Shown in pieces: positions 22,270-34,264 of a stretch of 64,000 nucleotides of DNA (positions within the stretch are counted from its first letter, which is position 1; the number at the start of each line of letters is the position of its first letter). The notes below the pieces were generated by a model. The model was not told the origin of the DNA, did no database searches, and saw only the letters and a program-made list of their open reading frames with translations. Position numbers and translations under genes: made by a program. The stretch covers positions 124,001 through 188,000 of the forward strand of contig JAQGEQ010000277.1 in NCBI GenBank assembly GCA_034620365.1, written 5' to 3'. The DNA comes from Pegea sp. RAD2-039 (lineage: Eukaryota > Chordata > Thaliacea > Salpida > Salpidae).

Positions 22270-22990
22270 AAATTCTTTGTACTTTAGCGCAAGTAGCTCT
22301 TACTTTGCCTTTCTTTTATGTCATATATGATGACATAGATTACTTGTTTTAAGCTGAGTAACAAACAAATACCCAATTCTAGTAGCAGCTAGTCTTTTGT
22401 CCCTTTTCCTATGTAGCTATTTCTTAGATGACCGAATTTGAACATCACGCGAATAACTATTATGTCCTCTCTATTCCCATCTGAAACATTTGACAATTTC
22501 GTGCTTGTTCCTATTTTATCTTTAATGTGTACCACTAAATACTATTTAGACTTCTCAACTCAAACACAACCTTCGTATGAGGTTTAAGCAAGTCCCTTTC
22601 AGCACCATCTCTACATCGACGCTCTACATGACAAACCAATTTATATTTCTATATTGTTTTTTTAATAGAAAGAGGTTGAATTTGTATCTATTTTCAAAAT
22701 CTAGTTATTTTGTAAATCTTTCCCACATTTGAAACATAAGCTTGAACCAGCTTGACATCTTTTAAAATCATCAGGTTTGCTACTTCCAAATTTTAAACAA
22801 ACTGCTTTCATGGTCGCTACTGACAGTTCCTCCTTGAGTTGAATTCACTGCTTCTTCTGCAGCTTCAACCGATCTGTCAACCCCAAAGTATCAGTACCTC
22901 CAGGTATCCTCCAGTGTCACTGCTTTATTAAAGACTTCCTTCAATGTTAAATGTTCACGTTCTGATGCAGCTGCGCCCGGCTAGTGTTGC
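22270..22990 (-). pseudogene. Decayed gag-like retroelement relic
   Basis: This stretch is richer in GC than its flanks. On the minus strand it gives REHLTLKEVFNKAVTLE, the form of a gag/capsid C-terminal helix (EHLTL..A...A...E), followed by FGSSKPDDFKRCQAGSSLCF and then KCGKD, which resembles a damaged pair of CCHC zinc knuckles. Several stops and frame changes interrupt it, and nothing of protease or reverse transcriptase could be read with confidence further on, though CHVERRC near 22620 might be a remnant. Probably an old Gypsy or BEL-like element. Confidence 0.5.
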
Positions 22991-25359
22991 AAGAGCCACC
23001 ATAACGACACAAAGTGAAGTTACAAATCTTTAAATTCAAAGTATTTGCTTCTCCTTTTAAACAAAATCTTTTAAAAGATCAAAAAATCTACTTTTAATCT
23101 TATCACTAGATCTGCTGCCCAACAAATTAGTTATACACCCAAAATTCGACACAAATTTACTTTAACAAGTTTAATAAATTGTTTCAACAAATATTTAGGA
23201 CTAAAAAAAATGTAAAAAATAAAAGTTTAATTTAGATAATTTTTCTGAAGATCAAGTTTTTGATAATCATTAGAAGGAAAAAAATTTACATAATTGAATT
23301 TAAAATGAATTTTAATGAACATAAAAACTATTTGTCTAAAAATGAAAGTTTTTTTAATGTCAATGTTGTTGAAGGATTTAATAATCCTAAAAATTATCTT
23401 TTTAGATATAAGATTGAAATATCAGATTTTAAAAGTAAATATTATTAGAGAAAGTTTAAAATTATTTCTAGATTGTTGTAAAAATAAAGCCAATTGTAAA
23501 AATAAATGATTTATTTTTTAATCTGCAAACAGTTTAACTGATTCATAGAATTTCTATGAAAATAGATTTGAAAATATAAAGATATTTATCGATTAGATAA
23601 TGACTGTCAAGATAACCACCGATTTTTTTGTGTTTGTTAAATTGATTTTCAAAGTAGTTCTCTTTCAGCAGGATTTAATAAACTCACAATATTTGAAATA
23701 ATTTCATTTTTGTTTATAAGGGTTCTAAAAAAGTTGAAAGTTATTTCATTCAAGTTATAAATAAATAAAAAAATGAATTTTTGAATTTATTTTTGTTTAC
23801 TTAATATTTAAATAAGTCACCTTAAAAACAAATACATTTTATTGTTTCGTAAAAATTTTTAATATTTTTGTAATTCAAAAAAGTTTGCAACAAATATTAG
23901 AAAATATTTTTTGTATAAAACAACATTTCATCAAAACAAATTTGAAAAGTTTAGAAATCTTACTAAAACTTCATTTTACAATTTTTTGACAAACTCAATT
24001 AACTTTATAAATTTTGTTGTTAATAAAGTTAAAAAAACAATTTTTTATCCAAAAATTAAACTAAATTTTTATTTACAGAATAAAAAAATTGATTTTTTAG
24101 CGCAGAGATGACTCTTGAATAAACAAACTTATCTTTAAAATTAATAAATAAATATGTTTTAATAGTTGCTAAAAAATATATTTAATTTTCTAATTAAACG
24201 AATGAACTTTTATCTTTTTGGTTTTTTATTTCAATTTGTTTTGTGATTGACCTTAACCACGAACTTATTTCAAATTTCACAAAGCTTTCAAATAAATCAA
24301 AACTTGTTGACTTAAAAAACGTTTTTTTTTAAATTCAAAGAATTTGGCGACTGAGTCAAGCTCATAAATTTGTTGCTGAGTTTGAAATATTATCCAGTCA
24401 ATAAACACACGGAATATATTTTCTTAATGAATAATTTACGATTCTAACAAAAAAGTTTGCCGCCATTAGACAGATGTTGATATGAAGTCATCGTCTGCAC
24501 TTTTGGCCCAAAAGTTTCTTTAACGACTTAACGCACTTGTTCATGGTTCATTGGATCCGCTAGTTGGCGACATCATCTTGAAATATGAAGATGATTTTGA
24601 AGATTTTATGTTTCAAAATCTTTTTTGTAATTTTAACTTCTTTTATATTCAAAATATTGAAAAGTTTGATTCATAATCCACAATCTACTTAAAGTTTTAT
24701 GATAAAGTTTAAAACAAACAATTTTTCTTCTTTTATAAATTTATTTTTTGAAAATTGTTTTCTGAAATTTTTATCAAAATTTATTTCAATTTATAATTTG
24801 TTTAAAAAACAAAAAATTATTTACAAATAAGTTTTGAGATGAAAATATTTTAAAAGCTTAGAATACAAAAACTTTAAATTCTTTTTTGACAATTATTTTC
24901 AAGATAATTAAATTTTTAAAAGTTAATTTCGAAACTTCTGATAACTTATCATATCTTAGAGGAGGTCGACTCAGAAAAACTCCCAAAAAATTGATTGACG
25001 AAATCTTTTTGAAATTTTTATTCTTTCTACAGATTCTACAACACACAAGAAAGAAAATTTGAAAAAGTTTTTTGCTTAAAATGCTTCTTTGATATTATTG
25101 TGTATTTAAATATAAAGAAAAATATTGGAGAAATTTTTGTAGAAAATAGAAAAGTCCGCGATTAGCAGCATTTAATTAGTATAATTTATCTGAAGATCTA
25201 AAAGACCTTTCCTCATTGATTATGATTGTTTAGAAATGATTGAATTAGGTTTGTACCTCTGACACAATCTATAAACGATTATACAACAAATAAGTAAAAA
25301 AAAACTAAAGAATAAATTTCTTTGATTTCAACAACAATTTGTACATCTCATAAAATTTC
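22991..25359. other. AT-rich intergenic
   Basis: No supported gene. Small open frames at about 23260-23510 and 23911-24111 are Lys/Asn/Phe/Ile-rich and look like background. A less AT-rich patch at about 24400-24600 contains a GCCGCCATTAG word (YY1-like) and GGATCCGCTAGTTGGCGAC, with unclear meaning. Confidence 0.45.
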
Positions 25360-28186
25360 CTAAAATATCTTTTCTAAGGACTCTTCATAAAGAGCAATAA
25401 TCAACATCCCACCAATTCCACTGAGGATTCCGAAATGAACCAAAAAAAACTTCATCAAATCTTTAGCTGAGATTTGTTTGATTAGAGATGGAAGCTGTAA
25501 AGAAGAAAGTGATAGAAGACATCAATATCTTCATCAACTAACCATATCAACTAATGCCACATATAAAAAACCACCAGCAGTTAGTGCTAATATCCACATC
25601 TTTAAATCTGCCACGTATTCACCAAGAGAAATGCCTTTTGAGTAAACAGATGAGTCATGAGATGGTTGTTGATATGGAGAAATACTCACCAATAGCACAA
25701 CCAATAAAAGCCATACAAGCACAAAGAAAGTTATAAGTGAGAGCTTGTTTCACGGACATTCCTGCCTCTAATAAGATTGCAAAATCTCCAAATTCATGAG
25801 GTAGTTCATGGAAGAGGATTGCGAGTGATGTACTACAACCAGCTGCTATTGTACTACTGAAAGCAGCACCTTCAACAAAATCATCATGACGTCATCATGC
25901 TAATGACGTCATCAATCACTCACCAATAGCGAGACCGTCACTGAAGTTGTGTAATCCGTCGCCAGCGATCACCATCCAAGCCATATCTTTAACTCCACCA
26001 CCTTTGATGAAGAATGTGTCTGGTGAATGATGATTGCATGTATGGATACCATCGCTGATGCCTATGACGTCATCAAGTTCAATGATGACGTAGTCAGTTG
26101 AAAAGGGGAATTACCTGTTTGCATACTTTCACAATTGCCAGAATCCTGAAAAGAAATAAATTTGTTTAAAGAAAATTGTTAGGAGAAAAGAAAACTGACA
26201 TTTGGTTGAATTTTCGTTTCACCATTTGATAAAAGGACCCCTGAAAAGGAAGAAGAAGATGTTGAAGCAGTTTCGAGAGTTTTACCGGATCACTTACCGA
26301 TACTACTATCTTGAGAATCAATCGTAATTGGATTTTGTTGATTATTAAAATGTTTATTCATTTCCTAAATGATATTTCAATTTATTTACAGAAGATTTTC
26401 TATTTCTTTTTACCTTTATTTTTCTTCGTAAAGTCATTGTGCTTTCAAACACGAAGAATAAATACATTCCAACCACAATTGTCAAGTTCTTATAAATTGT
26501 CGAAGTATTATGTGAATGTTCGTGAGTATTAGAAAGCGCCTAAAAAAAAAACCAATAAACCAACAGAACCAGCAAAAAAGACGCGAACAGCGACTTCAAG
26601 CGACCAATTTGTTGTTTTAACTCACATGAGGTAGCAGATGTAATATTGCGTCACCTACAAGAGTACCAACAGCAATTGAAGTTAGAAAACTGATGATTCT
26701 GTTGTACAAAATGGAGTTTTTCATGACTGGCACCGTCATTAACCCAATAAGACTGAGTAAGCTAATCACAGCAACACATCCTAAGGCTGTTCCCCAAACT
26801 ACCAAATAAGGAAGTCGCGATGAGATGACGTCATCAACTAAAAGACTCTTACCTTTACTGGCGCTACTTGAAAGGAGGTCTGGTTTCTGTTCTTTGCCAA
26901 CTAAAAGAGAGAATTTGAAAATGAAGAAATTAACTTCAATAATTGACTTACGATCACAATACTTTGAATTGATTTTATTCAGCAACAATTTGGGTAAAAT
27001 TGTAAAAAATTGATGGAATCTTAATTGAATTTCATGAACTCCTGAATTATAATCTTCTTCAATTTCTTCTAAAAGTGGACACTGAAAGAAAAAAGATAAA
27101 AAATTCATATTTCAAGAAATTTGATAAAACAAACTTCATCGTGATGATGATCTTCATGATGATCTTCATCATGATCTTCTTCATCATGATCTTCTTCATC
27201 ATGATCTTCATTTAGTTCCCTCTTGTGTCTATGTTCTTCATGACTCTTTTCAGCCAAACCAACATCAGCAAATAATTGTTCAAGTCGATGAACATCAATT
27301 GAATCATTTGATTGATATTTCAGAAATATTAAAGCTGCATCATTTACCATCGTTTTGATTTGCTGAAAAATTTCAGTTTTATTGACAATTTTAATTGAGT
27401 AAAAAACTTACAGATTTGTTGACATATAAACCAAGTTGACAAATATTTCCTTTACATAATATTTCAGGAGGATAAGACAAATCTTTTTAAAATAACAAAT
27501 TGTTAAATTAGAAAAAAAAAGTTTGATAAAGTGACGAACTCTGAGTAAAATTGTTGGTTCCATTTGATAATGATAAAAAATTGATAAGTAATAAAATAAA
27601 TGGCCATCTAAAAACAAAAATATATATTTCAAGATGTAAATAAAACAACAAATTTTAATTTTTTTATAAAATTTTTTTACCCTTTAGACTTTGTGAAGTA
27701 AAAAAAGTTGGTTCCAAAAACTGAAAAAGAAATTTAAAAAAAAGTAAAAACTTTGATATTTTATTCAAAAAGAAATTGATTAATTTTAAACAATTTCATA
27801 AATATTTTATAAAAATATTCTAAAATATAAAACTTTAAATATAAATCAAATATTTAATAAAATTATAAATCTTTAATAATTTCTATGAAATCTAAAAGTT
27901 TAAACTTTTTAATTTTATATTTTTTGATTTGAAAAGTTTAAAACATATTTATTACAATTATAAAAAATCAATCTTCAAATAGTTTAAAATAATTATAAAA
28001 ATTCTATAAACAAAATATTCAAATAATATTAACTTCTAAGAAACACTAATCAATTTTATTCATAAATAACTTTAAACAAAGTTTATAATTTCAAGATAAA
28101 GATATGAAAAGATATAATTAAAAACATTTACTTCAAATACATAACAATATATGCTTACTAGAAAATAGAAAAGAGGCCGAAGACAT
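25360..28186 (-). CDS. SLC39: SLC39 (ZIP) zinc transporter, LIV-1 subfamily
   Basis: Exon 1 is 28159-28186 (MSSASFLFS), exon 2 is 27681-27720, exon 3 is 27540-27607 (signal-peptide-like WPFILLLINFLSLSNG), and about seven further exons follow, all phase-consistent. The ectodomain has CKGNICQLGLYVNKS and an Asp/His-rich stretch (about 27130-27230). Membrane segments follow, with GTLVGDAILHLLPH, then AWMVIAGDGLHNFSDGLAIG (the zinc-binding HNFxDG helix) and LFHELPHEFGDFAILL (the HELPHE signature of the LIV-1 group). The end is GGMLIIALYEESLEKIF. Family knowledge: moves zinc into the cytosol from outside or from organelles. Which paralogue (SLC39A4, 6, 10, 12) is not decided. Introns at 25871-25923 and 26062-26114 carry the palindromic arms described in the findings. 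Confidence 0.93.
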
Positions 28187-28372
28187 GCTCGAACTTGGTG
28201 AATTCCCAGTAGTACCGTGTGCAAAAAATTTATGAGACTGATAGAAAAAATCTGATAGTCAAGTATGGCCTTATTTCTTATTGGCTTAAAAAGATCACGT
28301 GACTAAATGTTAGTCTGTAAATGGCCTTTTTTATTCTAAATCTAAGTATGCGGAAGAAGCACGGTATATAAT
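28187..28372 (-). promoter_or_regulatory. Candidate promoter of the zinc transporter
   Basis: The GC content rises in this short region upstream of the start codon. On the minus strand it holds a CCAAT box (28280-28284) and the palindromic E-box TCACGTGA (28295-28302). No TATA box is suitably placed; TATATACC near 28364-28370 lies too far upstream of the CCAAT box to act as one for the same start. Confidence 0.35.
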
Positions 28373-31300
28373 AAAAATAATTTCCTCAAGCAATGTTTTA
28401 TTATTTTTTATAATTTAGAATTAAGTTTTGACTAACTAAATAAAAATATTTAGAAAGTTTATAAATACAAATAATACCATAATATTTACCAAATAATTTA
28501 AAGTATCATAAAAAACTTCGTTAAAAGTTTTTTTTTTCGAAAAACTACAAATCTATTAAAGTCTATGAAAATATCAACATTTTCATCAGATGAATACAAA
28601 TAAAGTTGGAAAGTCAGTTTCTATAATTCGAAAACTCCTAAACTACTTAATATATCAATAAAAATAAAATAGACTGTAATAGTAATAAATAAATAATAAT
28701 AAAACAATAATTTTTTTACATTTCCTTACTAAATAAATGTCAATTAAAGAAAATTCTGGCAAAAAAAACATTAAATATTAATTTAGTTCGTTAAAAAGTT
28801 TAATTAAAAATCTTCAAAACTTGAATTATTTGCAGACAAGTGTTATCTTCAAAGAAATTCTTTCTGAAATGCAATTCTTTGATTAATTTAATAAACACTT
28901 TGTTTATATTAAATTAGTTTTTTCAACAAGGTAACGGCAGTTTATTTTTAAAAATATTTTGACATATCATATGAAATTTACTTGAAAACAATTGTAATTA
29001 AATATTTTTTGCTTTGAAATTTGATTTCCAAATTTGTTTTGAAATATTTTGTTAATTCGCAGACTTTGAAAGATTTTGTTTTTAAACCAGAAACATTTCA
29101 ATGATATTTATTATTAAACAATTTGTTTATTATTTTAATAATTAATTTTTAATAATAACTTCGACTCATAAAAGTCGATAAATTTTTCAAATTTAATTTG
29201 AAACTATTTTTAGTAAACAAGAATTTGTTTATATTTAAAGTTTGTTATAAAATGTAAATAAATTTGATGATGGTATTTAAACTTCTGAAAATAAACAGAA
29301 ATATTTCATTTAATATCAAAAACCAATTTTCATAACAATTGAACGAATTAATTTGTTTATACAAAAAGTTCGACCAAAAAGAAAATATTAGATTTTAACA
29401 ATTTGATGTTTATTATTTCTGTCTGCAATTGATAATTAATAAAAAATTTTCGAGTTATTGAAACTAACTACAAAATCAAATAAAATTTCTCAATTTTTGT
29501 AAAGAATTGTTAGATACAAAATTTGAAAAAGTAAAAATGAGTAAAAAAACAGTTTGTAAAACGTGATGAAGATAACATCTACGTTAGAAGTTTTGAACAT
29601 GAAAAATATCAACAGAATTATCGAAGAATATTTTCAACTTTGTTTTTGACATGAAGATCTACAAATAAATTCTTCAATTTCAGAAATTTTTATGATAGAA
29701 AAAAATAAATTTTAATTTTATATCGCTTAAACCAATTTCAAAGTTTTTTATTTTGTTTTTTTAGCTACTACATACCAAAAATAGTTTAATTACTTTGTTA
29801 TTAGTTACGTTATTTATCAAAAATAAACAATTTTCAAAAGTTTCAATTATTTGAATTTGAAAAAATCCGAAGAAGCCTTTTTAAAAAAGTCTTAATTCAA
29901 TTTATCTCGTCGATTTAAGTTACTAGAAGCAAATAAATAACTAAATCTTAATCTACCTCCTTAAAAAAAAACAAGAAAACATATAAGATTGAAATCTTTG
30001 ATTTTATTTAAATAAAATATTTTCCTAATATTTATTTTACATTAAAATTATTCATTGAAAGGAAACTTGTTTGCAAAAGAAGCTTATTTGTAAAATCCAC
30101 AAAATTTATTCGATTGATAAAAGATTTTTTAATAAAAAAAATTAAATTTTTTTATTTGTTTTAATTTAATTTATAAATAAAAATTTTATCATAAAAATAA
30201 ACATTTTAAAAACATGAAAAAGCAAGTTTGTAAATCGTGAGAAAGTGAACTTCAGCGAGAAAATTGTTCAAAACTAAAATTGGAAATAATTTTTTTAAAA
30301 ATGAAATTTGAATAATTGAATAAAAATATGAACTTTAAAAGATTTCCAAAAAAAACTTAAATATTAAAAAAAGACAAAAGATAATATTCTAATGAGATAT
30401 TTTGTTGTTTCAGTTAAAATACGAAAAAATTTCTAAAAAAACATTTAAAAGTAAAAATTGAAATATTTCGTTTTTAAATTGAGACTTGATGAAAATTTTT
30501 ATATATTTAAATTTGGTTTTCTAATTGTTGAAATGAAACAGACTTTTTACCAACAAATAAACAAAAACTTTCTCAATTTACGTTTCGGGAAATTTTTTTG
30601 CCATTTCACCGAAAGTTTTATAAATCTATTTTTGTTGTCAATAAAGTTGTTTATATTCAAATATTAATCAAATTTTCAGAATAAAATCGTTTATTTATGT
30701 TGATAAATAAGTTTTGATATATAACTGATAATTGAGAATGATGTAACTAAATAGAAATAAGGAAATTTTATCTTTAAAATGCGGTTAACAGCAAGTTTGA
30801 TAATCTTCTTATATTTTTATGATTCATGAAAACATTTTAAACGGAAAGTTGAGGAAATAAAATTATTAATAAATGAATCAGACAGCAACATAACATTCTA
30901 CAATATAGTCAATTATGTAAGATTTGTTTAAACTTTCAACAACAGCCTCTAATGAATAACAATTTATAAAATTAGAAATGTTATTTATAAGTCGCCGTCA
31001 TCAAGAACTACTTCTACAAATCAAATCATCTTTAGTAGTTTGTTAACATAAAGATTAATTCTTCAAATATATCAAAATATTATTTTAGATAATTTTTAAG
31101 GAATTATTTAGATATGAGACAAAATAAATCAAGTTAATTCTTTATTTTATTAAAGAAAAACTTTTGTTTACAACAAATTTGAATTTTTTTTTGTATATTT
31201 ATATTATTTAAACAAATATGGTTATAAAAAGAATCCAGAGTTTAGATTTGTTTTGACTTCATTCAGTAAAAATAGTTTGGAAATTTTTTATGTTTAAAAG

Positions 31301-31597
31301 TTTGCACTTCAAAATTTGTAATCTTTTAAATATAGAATAAAAATAATTCACAAAAATAATTTTTAATTTTAGTTTTTATCTTAAATTATTCGTTTGAATA
31401 AATAGTTTTTTAACTAACCAGTTTTCAACCAAAATATTAAGAAGCCAAAATGTTTTAATCAATTATTAAATCGGTTGAAGTGTTCTTGAGCCAATTTCAA
31501 CAAAGACCATTTTAGCCAATTCCAATTTCAAGTAATAAATTTGCAAGTCATCAAATTTCTGCTTAATCATTTGAAAGCATTTTCAATTTTTCCATTT
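28373..31597. other. AT-rich intergenic
   Basis: About 3.2 kb of AT-rich DNA between two divergent genes. No gene is supported; the frame at 30458-30667 is Phe/Leu/Lys-rich background. Confidence 0.5.
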
Positions 31598-31641
31598 CAC
31601 TTTGGTAATATTACATCATGGCGACGACATTTACCAAAGTG
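31598..31641. other. Perfect 11-bp inverted repeat upstream of PHGDH
   Basis: CACTTTGGTAA at 31598-31608 and TTACCAAAGTG at 31631-31641 are exact reverse complements around a 22-nt loop that contains CATCATGGCGACG. The structure lies about 250 nt before the PHGDH start codon. It could be a dyad operator or a hairpin. Confidence 0.6.
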
Positions 31642-31891
31642 TTTCAAATTTAATTACATTTTGGTTAAAAGTTGGAATTATTTGAAGACAGAATAAAATG
31701 TCGTTTTTTTAAATGGCGTTTAATTTCATTAAAAGTTTTTTCAACAAATAATTTTAAGAAGTTCAAATAAATATTTAAATATAAATTTGAGGAAAATTTT
31801 CAATTTTTTTGAAACAGTTTTTAATTTTAGATGAATAAATGAATGATAAATAACAAAATTTGTTTTTAATTTTTAGTAAAAAATCTTGAAA

Positions 31892-34071
31892 ATGAAATCT
31901 TTAACTCTTAATCAAGTCCTGTTGCTAGACAACGTTGATCCAGCTTCTCATGAAATCCTCAAAAAGAATGGAATCATTTCGACTTTTTGTAAAGATAAAT
32001 TAGATACTGACCAACTGGTTGCTAAGTTACAAGTGAAAACAGATTTAGGAGTTGAAATGATTATTAAAATTTGTTAATTTAGGATTATGAAGGAGTTGTT
32101 ATAAGATCTGCTACAAAGATCACAGCTGAGATCTTATCAAGATGCTCTCATCTAAAGATCATTGGAAGAGCCGGAACAGGAGTTGATAATATTGACATGA
32201 AAGCAGCAACTGATCATGGCATCCTAGTGATGAAGTATGCTTGTTGAAAAATTGATTCTGATATTTGATGATTGTGTCTCAGTACTCCTGGAGGAAACAC
32301 TTTAAGTGCCGCTGAACATACTTGTACATTGATCTGTTGTATGGCTAGAAATGTTCCAAATGCCAATTCATCTATGAAAAAAGGAGAATGGAACCGAAAA
32401 GCTGTAAGTGAAACCGATTTTTCACAATTTTATGAAATAGAAAATTTCTTTTTAGTTTATGGGTCATGAACTTTATGGAAAGACTTTAGCAATCATTGGT
32501 CTTGGACGGATCGGTATTGAGGTGGCCGCCCGGATGCAATCTTTCGGGATGGAGGTAAGTTCAGCAATTATTGGAAGATTCTAACTGATTGTTTATAGAC
32601 TATAGGATTTGATCCAATGGTAAGTAAAGAAGATGCAGCAAAATCTGGGATTGAATGGATGCAATTGGAAGATATTTGGCCAAAAGCTGACTACATCACG
32701 GTTCATACTCCGCTCATTCCACAAACTAGAGGTAGAAGATGTAGATAGATGAGAAAGTCTTCATCTTCTGATCTTTCAGGATTGTTGAATACTTCAACTT
32801 TTAGTAAATGTAAACTTGGAGTGAAGGTTGTTAATTGTGCTAGAGGTGGAATCATTGATGAAGACGATCTTCTCGAAGCTCTTAACAACGAAAGTTGTGG
32901 TGGTGCTGCTCTTGATGTCTTTGTGGATGTAAATTAATCATTCATATTCTTCTTCTTTCATAAGATCAGATTTTTTAGGAGCCAACATCTAAACTAGATT
33001 TGGTTTCTCATCCTAATGTGATTGCGTGTCCTCATCTTGGTGCAAGTACGCGAGAAGCTCAATCTCGATGTGGAAGGGATGTAGCTCAACAAATTGTTGA
33101 TGTTTGTAACGCTTCAAGTTATTTTGGAGTTGTAAGTCACGTGATCAACATCTTAAGACTTGATGTTGGATTCTTTATTTGTAGCTCAATGCTCCAGCTT
33201 TGGCACAAGTTAATGATGTAGATGTTGGAAAATTGTGTCTTCTCAGCCAGCATTTAGCCAAATTTCTTGCTTCGATGTCAACTTCTAAAGGATCTGTTGT
33301 TGTTACTGTTTCAGGTTCATTATTTTCAAACAAAATATTTTTCTTTTCAATTTTTACAATCAAATTAAAATTTCTTTTTCTCAAAATTCAATTATTTTAC
33401 TTCTTTCAAAATATCCTGAAATATTTTTAACTTTTTTCATCAATTTTTTACAAGATTTAATCAAAAAGAAGATAAAGTCAGGGATAGAAGCTTCAACATA
33501 TGTTGGTTTGCTGAATAATCCAGAAGTGAATCTGGTTAATGCTTCTGTAATTGCTTCAAAGACTGGATACGAAGTAAATTTGTCCCAGTGGAATTTCATC
33601 TTTAAAAATAATCTTTTATTTCCAACAGATTTTAGTTGAAAGCTGTGATAAGATAAAAAATCAATTTATTTCGGTGAAGTTCAACTCAATTAGGTTTTTA
33701 TCAGTTCTGTTTTGATAACCAACTTGTCAAGTAGATACTCAAAAAATGTTTGTTTGAATTAAGTGTAGGAGGATTTGAGAAGGCCGGTTCCTTTTTCTTA
33801 GATTCTATTAATGGAGAACAATTTGAGATTCCAGTTCAGTTGAATCATCAGAGTCTAGTTTTAATCTCTTCAACTAATCTGAAGGAATCTTTAAGTATTT
33901 ATTTTCTTAATTTTTTCATTTTTTTAAAATCGATTTTCAGTGAAACTGATGGAGAAAGGAATTCAGATCTTTTCAATTAGCTTCTCCGAGAAATTTCTTG
34001 TTGCTTCTGTGGCTTCAACTGAAGATTTATCAACTGATTTACCTTCTAACACTTTCATATATTCAATTTAA
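31892..34071 (+). CDS. PHGDH: D-3-phosphoglycerate dehydrogenase
   Basis: About eleven exons split by introns near 50 nt. The first ATG (31892) gives [17 protein letters not shown]. Then come [50 protein letters not shown] and the Rossmann motif [17 protein letters not shown] followed by RMQSFGME. The catalytic set is present: Arg in [12 protein letters not shown], Glu after the GAALDVF segment, and His in [16 protein letters not shown] shorter C-terminal part ([20 protein letters not shown], then [14 protein letters not shown]) matches the long animal form, ending NTFIYSI. Family knowledge: first, NAD-dependent step of serine synthesis from 3-phosphoglycerate, in the cytosol. An acceptor-like TTTTTAG lies about 17 nt before the start. 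Confidence 0.96.
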
Positions 34072-34264
34072 TCAATGAATAATGTTTTTGGCTGCTAGAT
34101 ATCATCTCTTGTACTTAATTATATTAATACGAAATTGAATAAAACACTGAATTGCAAATTTTATTGTTTATTTTTTAACATTAAGCGAAATTTGAAGCAA
34201 GTTTTTTTTCAAATATAACTTTACAAAATAATGTTTGGGTAACAGTGTTTCCAAATCAGTTTTA

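Noticed and set aside
23260..24111. Several 60-70 codon frames
   Set aside because: Low complexity, overlapping in different frames, no homology seen.
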